Shown here piece after piece: positions 1-8,485 of a stretch of DNA of 64,000 nt. Below the pieces are notes generated by a model. The model did no database searches. It saw nothing but the letters and a program-made list of their open reading frames with translations, and was not told the origin of the DNA. Both the position numbers and the translations under genes were made by a program. Each line of letters opens with the position of its first letter. Position 1 is the first letter of the stretch. This DNA is from Betaproteobacteria bacterium HGW-Betaproteobacteria-9 (GTDB taxonomy: Bacteria > Pseudomonadota > Gammaproteobacteria > Burkholderiales > Burkholderiaceae_C). Location of the stretch: the NCBI GenBank assembly GCA_002842215.1, contig PHCC01000014.1, positions 124,001 through 188,000 on the forward strand. The letters run 5' to 3'.

Positions 1-78
1 CGCCAGCCAGGCGACCAGCGCGCGCCATCGGCTCGGGCGCTGTCGCGGTGGGGGATGGGGATGCCTGTTGTGGGTCAT
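1..78 (-). CDS. 5' end of an unidentified gene, truncated by the window edge
   Basis: An ATG at 76-78 on the minus strand is preceded by a good ribosome binding site (GGAGAC, five bases upstream) and opens a frame that stays open to base 1, giving 26 codons. The visible residues are a basic, proline- and histidine-rich start followed by RWRALVAWLA, which could be the beginning of a first membrane helix. It follows cydB in the same direction after 132 bases that hold a possible operator, so it probably has its own promoter. Too little is visible to name a family. Confidence 0.45.
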   Translation of the reverse strand, partial: MTHNRHPHPPPRQRPSRWRALVAWLA

Positions 79-165
79 GCTTTGTCTCCAGCTCGTTGGG
101 GGAATGGAATCGAACGGATGGCGAGTCTCACTGGCGTGTCTGCGAGCTGTCTTTGCGTTCTATCA

Positions 166-181
166 ATACCAGTATGGGTAT
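166..181. promoter_or_regulatory. Inverted repeat ATACC-N6-GGTAT ahead of the left-edge gene
   Basis: A perfect 5-6-5 inverted repeat within an AT-rich stretch, next to the palindrome GTATAC (178-183), lies about 90 bases upstream of the minus-strand start at 78. GntR-family regulators often bind short GTAT/ATAC-containing palindromes, so this could be an operator. The regulator is unknown. Confidence 0.3.
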
Positions 182-191
182 ACAAATTCCC

Positions 192-205
192 TTGCGCGGG
201 CGCAA
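192..205. other. Perfect hairpin just after cydB
   Basis: TTGCGC-GG-GCGCAA forms a six-base stem starting six bases after the cydB stop codon. No T-run follows it in the cydB direction, so it is at best a weak or factor-dependent terminator or an mRNA 3' stabiliser. Confidence 0.35.
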
Positions 206-210
206 AAAGC

Positions 211-1347
211 TCAATAAGCACCGTGCTCGTTTTCCCTGATGTACGCGGCCGTGACCTTGCCGCGCATGACGCGGTAGGCCCAGGACGTGTAGATCACGAT
301 GAGCGGCATGAAGAGCACCGTGGCCCAGAACATGATGGCCAGCGTCAGGTGGCTGGAGACGCTGTCCCACACCGTGAGGCTGGCCGCGGGCTGGCTGCTC
401 GACGGCATGATGAAAGGGAACATGCTGGCCCCGGCGGTGCCGATCACACCGGTGGTGGCCAGCGACGAGGCGACGAAGGCGCTGAGCGTGTGGCCCATGC
501 GCATGAGCGCGGCGGCGGCCAGCGCGCCCAACACGCCGACGGCGGGCAGCAGCCACAACAGCGACTGCGCGGCGTAGTTCGCCATCCAGGCACCGGCTTC
601 GCGCACCACGGTCTTGCCCAGGGGGTTGGGCAGCGCAGCGGTATCGACCACCGAGCTGATGCGGTAACCGTCGATGCCCTGCAGCCAGACACCGGCGCCA
701 ATGAAGCCGACCACCATGAGCAGCGCGGCGCCGGTGCCGGCCTTGATGGTGCGAGCCTGCACCACGCCCTCGGTGCGGTGCGCCAGGTAGGTGGCGCCCT
801 GCAGCGTGATCATGGCGCTGCTGACCACGCCCGCCAGCAGGGCGAACGGGTTGAGCAGCTGCCAGAACGTGCCTGTGTAGGTGGAGATCAGGAAGGCGTC
901 GAACTGGAACGGCACGCCCTGCAGCAGGTTGCCAAAGGCCACGCCGAAGATCACCGGCGGGATGAAGCCTCCGATGAAGAGGCCCCAGTCCCAGGTGCTG
1001 CGCCAGGTGGCGTTGTGGATCTTGCTGCGGTAGTCGAAACCCACCGGGCGGAAGAACAGCGCCCACAGCACCGCGAGCATGGCCCAGTAGAAGCCGCTGA
1101 ACGCGGTGGCGTAGACCAGCGGCCAGGCCGCGAAGATGGCGCCGCCGCCGGTGATGAACCAGACCTGATTGCCGTCCCAGTGCGGGCCGACGGTGTTGAT
1201 GACGACACGGCGCTCGATGTCGCTGCGGCCGACGAAGGGCAACAGCGTGCCCACGCCCATGTCGTGGCCGTCCATGATGGCGAAGCCGATGAGCAGCACG
1301 CCCACGAGCAGCCACCAGACAATCTTGAGGGTTTGATAGTCGAACAT
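211..1347 (-). CDS. cydB: Cytochrome bd ubiquinol oxidase subunit II
   Basis: 378 residues, the usual CydB length. The protein is strongly hydrophobic, with the conserved N-terminal block DGHDMGVGTLLPF and the downstream PHWDGNQVWFITGGGAIF block typical of CydB. With CydA it forms the inner-membrane quinol oxidase that reduces O2 to water at low oxygen. The start at 1347 has AGGAG eight bases upstream. cydA ends 11 bases before it, so the two are co-transcribed. No CydX-like small ORF was found in the 132 bases between cydB and the next gene; the accessory subunit here is the upstream cydP. Confidence 0.97.
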   Translation of the reverse strand: MFDYQTLKIVWWLLVGVLLIGFAIMDGHDMGVGTLLPFVGRSDIERRVVINTVGPHWDGNQVWFITGGGAIFAAWPLVYATAFSGFYWAMLAVLWALFFRPVGFDYRSKIHNATWRSTWDWGLFIGGFIPPVIFGVAFGNLLQGVPFQFDAFLISTYTGTFWQLLNPFALLAGVVSSAMITLQGATYLAHRTEGVVQARTIKAGTGAALLMVVGFIGAGVWLQGIDGYRISSVVDTAALPNPLGKTVVREAGAWMANYAAQSLLWLLPAVGVLGALAAAALMRMGHTLSAFVASSLATTGVIGTAGASMFPFIMPSSSQPAASLTVWDSVSSHLTLAIMFWATVLFMPLIVIYTSWAYRVMRGKVTAAYIRENEHGAY

Positions 1348-1358
1348 GGGGTGCTCCT

Positions 1359-2930
1359 TCAGGCGTGCTGGACAGCGTGGTGAACGGATTCACGTTCGTA
1401 GCGCCCCGTGCCCAAGCTGCCGGGACCTATGCGCGCGAACTTGACCATGAGGTACATCTCGACGATCAGCAGCAGGGTGTAGAAGCCGATGAAGCCGGCG
1501 AGCGAACCGTAGAGGCTGCCCACGCTGAGGGTGGACACGCTCAGGTGGGTCGGCAACACGCCGTAGATGGTCCAGGGCTGCCGGCCGTACTCGGCGACGA
1601 ACCAGCCGAGCTCGCAGGCGATCCAAGGCGCGGGCAGCATCCACAGCGCCCACTTGAGCAGCCAGGGGCGCTTGCCGCATTCGAGCTTGAGCGTGCACCA
1701 GAAGGCCATGCCAAACAGCGCCAGCATCGCGAAGCCCATACCCACCATCAGGCGGAAGGCCCAGAACATCGGGGTCACGCGCGGCACGGTGCTGTCCACC
1801 GCCTGCTGGATCATCTGAGGCGTGGCCTCCTGCACATTCACCACGTATTTCTTGAGCAGCAGACCGAAGCCGAGGTCGGCCTGGTGCTGTTCGAACAGGG
1901 CCTTGGCAGCCGCGTCGCCGGGATTCTTGCGCAGGGCTTCGAGCGCGGTCACGGCGTGGATGCCGCTGCCAATGCGTTCGCGGTTCTTCGCCTTGATCTC
2001 GTGGATGCCGGGTATCTCTTGGCTGATGGAGCGCGTGCCGATCAGGCCCATCACCCAGGGGATCTCGATCTCCCAGTCGTTCTTCTGTTCGGCTTCGTTG
2101 ATGCCGGCGATGAGCTTCAGGCCGGCGGGCGCGGGTTCGGTCTCCCACATGGCTTCGAGCGCGGCCATCTTGGTCTGCTGCGCTTCGCCCACGGTGTAAC
2201 CCGACTCGTCGCCGAGCACGATCACGCTGCACACGCTGGCCAGGCCGAAGGCGGCGGCGACGCGGAAGCTGCGTTTGGCGAACTCGACGTCCCGGCCCTT
2301 GAGCAGGTACCAACTGCTGATCGAGAGCACGAACATCGCGCCGGTGGCGTAACCGGCCGAGACGGTGTGCACGAACTTGGCCTGCGCGTCCGGGTTGAAC
2401 AGCACGGCCCAGAAGTCCGTCATCTCCATGCGCATCGTCACATAGCTGAACTCGGCGCCCACCGGGTTCTGCATCCAGCCGTTGGCGATCAGGATCCACA
2501 GGGCCGAGAGGTTGGTGCCCACCGCCATTAGGATGGTGACCATCAAGTGCTGCGTCTTGGAGAGCCGGTCCCAGCCGAAGAAGAACAGGCCGATCATGGT
2601 CGATTCGAGAAAGAAGGCCATCAGGCCCTCGATGGCCAGCGGCGCGCCGAAGATGTCGCCCACGTAGTGCGAGTAGTAGGCCCAGTTGGTGCCGAACTGG
2701 AATTCCAGCGTGATGCCGGTGGTCACGCCGAGCGCAAAGTTGATGCCAAAGAGCTTGCCCCAGAAGCGCGTCATGTCCTTCCAGATGACGTTGCCCGTCA
2801 TCACGTACACGCTCTCCATGATCACCAGCAGCCAGACCATGCCCAGCGTCAGCGGCACGAACAGGAAGTGGTACATGGCCGTCGCAGCGAACTGCAGGCG
2901 GGAAAGATCAACAAGCTGCTCAGAGATCAC
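1359..2930 (-). CDS. cydA: Cytochrome bd ubiquinol oxidase subunit I
   Basis: 523 residues, matching the long Q-loop (E. coli-like) class. The N-terminal block [20 protein letters not shown] contains the His that ligates heme b595 (residue 21). The quinol-binding loop motif [16 protein letters not shown] is intact, and [11 protein letters not shown] carries the Met ligand of heme b558. The start codon is GTG at 2930, preceded by AGGAG that overlaps the stop codon of the small upstream gene cydP, so translation is probably coupled. The operon order is cydP-cydA-cydB, driven by the sigma-54-type promoter at 3145-3159. Confidence 0.97.
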   Translation of the reverse strand: MISEQLVDLSRLQFAATAMYHFLFVPLTLGMVWLLVIMESVYVMTGNVIWKDMTRFWGKLFGINFALGVTTGITLEFQFGTNWAYYSHYVGDIFGAPLAIEGLMAFFLESTMIGLFFFGWDRLSKTQHLMVTILMAVGTNLSALWILIANGWMQNPVGAEFSYVTMRMEMTDFWAVLFNPDAQAKFVHTVSAGYATGAMFVLSISSWYLLKGRDVEFAKRSFRVAAAFGLASVCSVIVLGDESGYTVGEAQQTKMAALEAMWETEPAPAGLKLIAGINEAEQKNDWEIEIPWVMGLIGTRSISQEIPGIHEIKAKNRERIGSGIHAVTALEALRKNPGDAAAKALFEQHQADLGFGLLLKKYVVNVQEATPQMIQQAVDSTVPRVTPMFWAFRLMVGMGFAMLALFGMAFWCTLKLECGKRPWLLKWALWMLPAPWIACELGWFVAEYGRQPWTIYGVLPTHLSVSTLSVGSLYGSLAGFIGFYTLLLIVEMYLMVKFARIGPGSLGTGRYERESVHHAVQHA

Positions 2931-2934
2931 GGCT

Positions 2935-3117
2935 TCACTCCTGGGTCGTCACATGTGGCATCGGGCGGCTGCCCAGCATCTGGCTGGCAGCGGCGTCGGT
3001 GTCCACCACCACGCGCTGCTCGCGCACAAAACCCCACCACAACCCCATGAGAAACACGAGCTTGATCACCAGCACGACGGCCAGCTTGCGCAGCAGGAAA
3101 CGGTCTCGGAAGTCCAT
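2935..3117 (-). CDS. cydP: CydP-like small subunit of cytochrome bd oxidase
   Basis: 60 residues with one membrane helix (about residues 10-28, [20 protein letters not shown]) followed by VREQRVVVD and a short tail. The size, the KLxxLxxLWWxFVRxQRV pattern and the position directly before cydA match the CydP family of small cytochrome oxidase subunits in Betaproteobacteria. The start at 3117 was chosen because it begins the conserved part. A longer in-frame start at 3273 would overlap the divergent regulator gene and run through the promoter at 3145-3159, so it is unlikely. The gene ends four bases before the cydA start. Confidence 0.8.
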   Translation of the reverse strand: MDFRDRFLLRKLAVVLVIKLVFLMGLWWGFVREQRVVVDTDAAASQMLGSRPMPHVTTQE

Positions 3118-3144
3118 GGGATGACAGGGTTTGCAACAGGTATT

Positions 3145-3159
3145 CCAAGAAGCGTGCCA
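3145..3159 (-). promoter_or_regulatory. Sigma-54 (-24/-12) promoter for cydPAB
   Basis: On the minus strand the sequence is TGGCACG-CTTC-TTGG. The sigma-54 consensus is TGGCACG-N4-TTGC, so only the last base of the -12 element differs. The element lies 27 bases upstream of the cydP ATG and would place the transcript start near 3133. The divergent neighbour encodes a sigma-54 activator with an intact GAFTGA loop, which supports the call. Confidence 0.75.
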
Positions 3160-3171
3160 CGCCGGGTCGGC

Positions 3172-3213
3172 GCCAGAAAGTGCTTTTGAATCAAGCCTTT
3201 CTGAGTTTCTGGC
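3172..3213. promoter_or_regulatory. Nested inverted repeats upstream of the cyd promoter
   Basis: GCCAGAAA (3172-3179) and TTTCTGGC (3206-3213) are perfect inverted arms. A second pair, CAGAAAG (3174-3180) and CTTTCTG (3197-3203), overlaps them. They lie about 15-55 bases upstream of the -24 element, between it and the palindrome at 3245-3260. They could be an upstream activating site or a binding site for another regulator. Confidence 0.4.
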
Positions 3214-3244
3214 CACGATCTGAAACCGGCGCTTGCTGGTGAGA

Positions 3245-3260
3245 CTGCCAAAATTGGCAG
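3245..3260. promoter_or_regulatory. Palindrome CTGCCAAAATTGGCAG, candidate activator site
   Basis: A perfect 7-2-7 palindrome ends three bases before the ATG of the sigma-54 activator and about 90 bases upstream of the cydPAB -24 box. That spacing is usual for an enhancer-binding-protein site. Its overlap with the regulator's own ribosome binding region would also permit autoregulation. This is inference from position and symmetry. Confidence 0.5.
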
Positions 3261-3263
3261 ACA

Positions 3264-4640
<1,377 letters not shown>

Positions 4641-4753
4641 GAGGCTGGGCGCCTTTCGCTCATGCCCGGGCAACGCTCAACCGCTGGGCGGAGGATCGAA
4701 CGCCTTGCGGGAATTTCCCCACGACACAGAACTCAGACCCCGATACCATCACT

Positions 4754-4766
4754 ATTCGAATATTCG
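4754..4766. promoter_or_regulatory. Overlapping palindromes ATTCGAAT / CGAATATTCG
   Basis: Two overlapping perfect palindromes, ATTCGAAT (4754-4761) and CGAATATTCG (4757-4766), sit 9-22 bases before the start of the DUF4395 gene. This is an AT-rich island in GC-rich DNA and would occlude translation initiation or a promoter if bound, so a repressor operator is plausible. Confidence 0.45.
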
Positions 4767-4775
4767 GAAATAACC

Positions 4776-5540
4776 ATGAATAATCTGTTTCAATTTGGCG
4801 AAACCGTCGAAGGCTACCCGGTGCGTGTGGTCAACGAGCGCACCGTGCGCGCCGCCGCCGGCCTGCTGTTCTTCCCCGCCGTGGTGTCGTTCATGAACGC
4901 GCTGCTGACGGCCAACTACCAGCCCACACGCCTGTTCGTGATCGTGTTCCTGATCGACATGACGCTGCGCATGCTCAACCCGCGCTTTGCACCCAGCATG
5001 ATCGTGGGAGGCTGGATCGTGCGCAAGCAGACGCCCGACTGGGTGGGCGCGCCGCAAAAGCGTTTTGCCTGGGGTCTGGGCCTGTTGCTGGGCGCCGCCA
5101 TGCTCTACCTGATGGTGCTCAACCGCTTCATGGGCCCGGTGAACATGCTGGTGTGCGCGAGCTGTCTCACGCTGATGTTCTTCGAAACCGCCTTCGGCAT
5201 CTGCCTGGGCTGCAAGCTCTACAACGTCTTCAACCGCGAAAAGGCCCAGCTCTGCCCGGGCGGCGTGTGCGAAATGCCGGCGCCAAAAGGCTGGGGCATC
5301 TCGCTGTCGCAAGTGGCCGTGCTGGCACTGTTCGTGGGCACCCTCACCGTGGCCAAGGCCTGGGTGGATGAAACCGGTCCGCTGGGTGGCTTTGACGACA
5401 TGGCGACGCTGGAGGACATGGGCCTCAAGCCCACGTCCGGCGAAGCCAGCGCGGCCGACGCCGAACGCTGTCAGGTGCCAGCCTTCGCCAAGGCCATCGG
5501 CCATGAAGCAACTTGGAAGCAGCACAACGGATGTAGTTGA
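4776..5540 (+). CDS. DUF4395 family membrane protein
   Basis: 254 residues with several hydrophobic segments (roughly 29-45, 49-65, 103-122, 127-148 and 186-205). It is assigned to the DUF4395 family from its overall pattern. Cysteines cluster after the fourth helix (ICLGCKLY, then CPGGVC) and could form a thiol redox or metal site. The C-terminal 50 residues form a hydrophilic tail. The ATG at 4776 was chosen because the conserved part begins there; an in-frame start at 4662 would read through the palindromic operator-like site. Family function is unknown, though relatives are often found near thioredoxin- or rhodanese-type genes. A copy of the 3'-end repeat follows the stop codon. Confidence 0.75.
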   Translation: MNNLFQFGETVEGYPVRVVNERTVRAAAGLLFFPAVVSFMNALLTANYQPTRLFVIVFLIDMTLRMLNPRFAPSMIVGGWIVRKQTPDWVGAPQKRFAWGLGLLLGAAMLYLMVLNRFMGPVNMLVCASCLTLMFFETAFGICLGCKLYNVFNREKAQLCPGGVCEMPAPKGWGISLSQVAVLALFVGTLTVAKAWVDETGPLGGFDDMATLEDMGLKPTSGEASAADAERCQVPAFAKAIGHEATWKQHNGCS

Positions 5541-5632
5541 GCCCACCCACGTCGCTTGTTCGCTTCGCGTAACCGCTCCGCCCCTCAAGGGGCGATGCGA
5601 GTGGCCCGGCAAAGCCGGTTCCACCGCATCCT
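5541..5632 (+). repeat. 3'-end hairpin repeat, copy 1 (after DUF4395 gene)
   Basis: The unit begins directly after the stop codon. It contains a GC-rich lead, a CCCCTCAAGGGG-type hairpin and a CCGGC-AAA-GCCGG hairpin, then TTCCACCGC. It matches the copy after the opposing gene (5673-5750) in inverted orientation. Confidence 0.75.
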
Positions 5633-5672
5633 CGGATGAAGTCACCTCGCGCCGGAGGGGGTGTCAGCTCCA

Positions 5673-5750
5673 AGGCACCGCGGAACCGGCTTCGCCGGGC
5701 CGCCAGTGCCGCCCCTGGGGGGTGACGCCGTCAGGCGGCGCGGGGGGGGG
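5673..5750 (-). repeat. 3'-end hairpin repeat, copy 2 (after DUF3422 gene)
   Basis: The plus-strand core CACCGCGGAACCGGCTTCGC is followed by CGGGCCGCCAGTG, a C-rich/G-rich stem and a G-run that ends at the stop codon of the minus-strand DUF3422 gene. Together with copy 1 it gives each of these two convergent genes its own unit. Confidence 0.8.
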
Positions 5751-7070
5751 TCAATGTTCAGCGTGCAGCTTCTCGTGAATCCGCTTGGTGGTGCGCCACA
5801 CCGCCCACAGCACCAGCGGGATCAGCGCCCCGGCGGCCATTTCGGGGTTGATGGGCAGGCCGGCGGCCTTGCCGGCCTTGCCCAGGTAGAGCAGGAGGCT
5901 GATCACGTAGTACGAGATCGCCGCGATCGACAGGCCTTCCACCGTGCTTTGCAGCCTGAGCTGCATTTCCTGCCCTTTGGTGAGTTTGGCCAGCAGCTGC
6001 TGGTTCTGCTCTTCGGTGGCGATGTCCACGCGCGTGCGCAGCAGCGCGCTGGTGCGGGTGATGCGCTCGGACAAGGACGCCAGACGCTGCGCCGTGGCAG
6101 CCACCGTGGCCATGGCCGGCGAGAGCCGGCGCTGCATGAACTCGCCCAGCGTCTGCGTGCCCGGGATGGGCTGCTCGCGCAGTTCGGCGGTGCGCTGACT
6201 CACCAGCGTGTCGTAGGCGCGCGTGGCCGCGAAACGGTAGACGTTCTCTGCCGTCGCACGCTCCACACCACCGGCCAGCGAGACCAGGGTGTCGAGCAGC
6301 GCCTGGTCCGAGGCGCCCTTGTTCTCCAGCTGGGCGGTGATGTCGGCCAGCTGGCGTTCGGAACGGACCAGCAGCGGCGCCAGTTCCTTGACGACGGGCA
6401 GCGCGCGCAGCGCCATCAGGCGGTAGGTCTCCAGCTCGAACAGGCGCGCGGCGATGCGGCCGGCGCGGGTTTCCGAGGTGCCGGGCGGGCCGATCACCAG
6501 CATGCGCTCGAAGCCACAGGGACGCAGCCAGAAGTCGGTCACGGCCAGCGAATGCGCGTTGTTGCCCATGAGCGAAGCCACCACGGTGTGCTCGCCCAGC
6601 CAGGTGCGCGCCTGGGCCAGCGCTGGCGCGGGCGGGCTGATCGTGTCCTCCAGCATGGCCAGCTGGATGGCGGCGAAGGTGCGCCCGGGAATGGCCGCCA
6701 GCCAGCCCGGCGGCGTGGCGATGTGCGTGGGCAGATCGGGCTCGCGGGTACCCAGCCCGCAGTTTTCGGGCAAGGGCTGCACGATGGAATAGCGGGTGAA
6801 CTCGGTGTGGCGTTCCCACTTGAGCGTGTAGCCCGGCAGGCGCAGGCGCAGGAAGTTGCCATGCAGGTCGTCCACCGTGAGCGCGCCCTGCCCCGGCAGC
6901 CGGCGCAGCAGGTCGCATTCCTGCTCGCGGTCCACCCCCTCGTTGAACACCGCCACATAGGTCAGTAGCGCCGGCAGGTGGATGCGGGCTGGCGGGCGGG
7001 CGTGCACCTCGTTGTGCAGCAGCTCGCGCTGCGGATCGCTGGCGGGCAACAGGGAAGGCGTGGGTTCCAT
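5751..7070 (-). CDS. DUF3422 family protein
   Basis: 439 residues. It has the family signature RELLHNEVHARPP near the N-terminus, a long helical central part likely to form coiled coils (about 230-370), and two C-terminal membrane helices (SIAAISYYVISLLLYLGK and AGALIPLVLWAVW) ending in a basic tail. This suggests a large soluble domain anchored in the inner membrane. The function of the family is not established. The start at 7070 (MEPTPSLLP) is preferred to the in-frame start at 7133 because the extra residues are low-complexity and not family-like. A stand-alone gene; the methyltransferase upstream ends 79 bases away. Confidence 0.85.
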   Translation of the reverse strand: MEPTPSLLPASDPQRELLHNEVHARPPARIHLPALLTYVAVFNEGVDREQECDLLRRLPGQGALTVDDLHGNFLRLRLPGYTLKWERHTEFTRYSIVQPLPENCGLGTREPDLPTHIATPPGWLAAIPGRTFAAIQLAMLEDTISPPAPALAQARTWLGEHTVVASLMGNNAHSLAVTDFWLRPCGFERMLVIGPPGTSETRAGRIAARLFELETYRLMALRALPVVKELAPLLVRSERQLADITAQLENKGASDQALLDTLVSLAGGVERATAENVYRFAATRAYDTLVSQRTAELREQPIPGTQTLGEFMQRRLSPAMATVAATAQRLASLSERITRTSALLRTRVDIATEEQNQQLLAKLTKGQEMQLRLQSTVEGLSIAAISYYVISLLLYLGKAGKAAGLPINPEMAAGALIPLVLWAVWRTTKRIHEKLHAEH

Positions 7071-7149
7071 GGCGTGATTGTGCCGCGCAGTGGACGGCGT
7101 GCCCGTTAGACGATCCGGCGCCGGCCGCCTCAAGCCGGAGCATGGGGTC

Positions 7150-7749
7150 TCAAATGCGCTTGCCGATCCAGCGCGTCACGTGCGCCAGGCCCTGGTGGCC
7201 CGGGCCTTCGTCCAGGGTGGCCTCGCCGTGCCACGCCATCACCTCGTCGAGCAGGCACGCAAAGTCCTGGCGCAGCACCTCCGGCGTGTAGAGCATGGCC
7301 GCGTCTTTCGGGCCACCGCTGCTGTGTTGCAGCTGCTGCGGGTGAAAACTCTCCAGGATGAGCAGGCCGCCGGGCCTGAGTCCAGCGGCCAGTCGCCGGT
7401 GCGCGCCTTCGCGGATGGCGGGCGGCAGGTGCACGAAGGTCAGCACCACGGCGTCGAACGACGCGGGTGCGGGCGCCCAGTCGGCCAGGTCGCCGAGCTC
7501 GGTCTGGATGGGCACACCGCGTTCAACCGCCAGGGCCTGCGCTTTCTGCAGACCCACGATCGAACCGTCCATGGCGGTCACGCGGTGGCCCTGCTGCGCC
7601 AGCCAGACGCCGTTGCGGCCTTCACCGTCACCCGGCACGAGCACGTCGCTGCCCGGTTTCAGGCGGTGCGCCTGCGCCACAAGGAACGCATTGGGGGCGG
7701 TGCCGTACTTGAAGCCGGCGACGGAGAAATTTTGATCCCAGAAGTTCAT
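7150..7749 (-). CDS. Class I SAM-dependent methyltransferase
   Basis: 199 residues. The Rossmann-type SAM-binding motif I is VLVPGDGEGRNGVWLA (about 37-52), followed by an acidic second strand (VTAMDGS) and LADWAPAPASFDAVVLTF as motif IV. The GDGEGRNG form resembles the TehB/thiopurine methyltransferase-like small-molecule group. The substrate cannot be told from sequence. The start ATG at 7749 gives MNFWDQNFSV, a typical N-terminus for this group. The ssb terminator lies between it and ssb, so it is probably transcribed separately. Confidence 0.85.
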   Translation of the reverse strand: MNFWDQNFSVAGFKYGTAPNAFLVAQAHRLKPGSDVLVPGDGEGRNGVWLAQQGHRVTAMDGSIVGLQKAQALAVERGVPIQTELGDLADWAPAPASFDAVVLTFVHLPPAIREGAHRRLAAGLRPGGLLILESFHPQQLQHSSGGPKDAAMLYTPEVLRQDFACLLDEVMAWHGEATLDEGPGHQGLAHVTRWIGKRI

Positions 7750-7776
7750 GTCGTCACCTTACCGCACAGCCCATAG

Positions 7777-7809
7777 AAAAACCCGCCGGGCCGTGAGGCC
7801 GGGCGGGTT
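7777..7809 (-). terminator. Intrinsic terminator of ssb
   Basis: On the minus strand a stem of about 12 pairs (AACCCGCC..GGCC, loop TCAC, GGCC..GGCGGGTT) is followed directly by a run of five T. It begins about 50 bases after the ssb stop codon and is the clearest intrinsic terminator in the window. Confidence 0.85.
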
Positions 7810-7858
7810 GAAAGGCCACGCCCGGGAGGACAGGCGTGGCATCAGGGATCGTGAAAGA

Positions 7859-8359
7859 TCAGAACGGAATGTCGTCGTCCATGTCGTCGAAACCGCTGGC
7901 CGGTCGGGCGGCGGCGGGCGCCGGTGCCGGACGGGCCGCGGGCGGTGCCTGGCGTGGAGCCGGTGCCGGACGCGAATAGCCGCCACCACCGCCGCCGCCT
8001 TCGTCACCACCGCCCATGCCTTCGCGGCCGCCGAGCAACTGCAGTTCGGTGGCGATGATGTCCACGGTGTTCTTTTCCACGCCGGTGGTCTTGTCCACGT
8101 AGGTACCGTACTTCAGGCGGCCTTCGATATAGATCGGGCGGCCCTTCTTGACGTACTCGCCAGCGATCTCGGCCAGGCGGTCGTAGAAGGTGACGCGGTG
8201 CCACTGGGTGTCTTCGATGGTTTCGCCGCTGTTTTTGTCCTTGCGGCGGCTGGAGGTGGCCACGCTGACGTTGGCCACGGCTTGACCCGAAGGCAGGTAA
8301 CGGATTTCGGGGTCGCGGCCGCAGTTGCCGACGAGGATGACTTTGTTGACGGATGCCAT
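7859..8359 (-). CDS. ssb: Single-stranded DNA-binding protein
   Basis: 166 residues. An N-terminal OB-fold (about 1-112) with MASVNKVILVGNCGRDPEIR and TQWHRVTFYDRLAEIAGEYV is followed by a Gly/Pro/Ala-rich flexible linker and the acidic tail DDMDDDIPF, which recruits replication and repair proteins. It binds ssDNA as a tetramer in replication, recombination and repair. In many Betaproteobacteria ssb lies directly beside an MFS gene and uvrA. Here a ClC gene separates ssb from that MFS gene, and two more genes separate the MFS gene from uvrA. Confidence 0.98.
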   Translation of the reverse strand: MASVNKVILVGNCGRDPEIRYLPSGQAVANVSVATSSRRKDKNSGETIEDTQWHRVTFYDRLAEIAGEYVKKGRPIYIEGRLKYGTYVDKTTGVEKNTVDIIATELQLLGGREGMGGGDEGGGGGGGYSRPAPAPRQAPPAARPAPAPAAARPASGFDDMDDDIPF

Positions 8360-8485
8360 GAGTGGTGTGCCCTGAGGGGATTAGCGGGCGGCGCCGGGAG
8401 CCCGGGCCGCAAAACGGTCAACCATTGTGCCGCAATTGCACTGATGAACCCAATCGGGTTTTCTGACGGCCTACACTGTGGGCAC

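Noticed and set aside
55-1383. 442-codon plus-strand open frame opposite cydB
   Set aside because: Antisense to cydB with a low-complexity, His/Asp/Gly-rich product; no family and no plausible start signal.
4709-4722. GGGAATTTCCCC near-palindrome after the sigma-54 activator
   Set aside because: Symmetry is imperfect and there is no T-run or suitable position for a terminator or operator.
7748-8485. Upstream extension of the ClC reading frame
   Set aside because: The extra 246 codons lie opposite ssb and its terminator and do not look like protein; the ClC fold begins after 8486.
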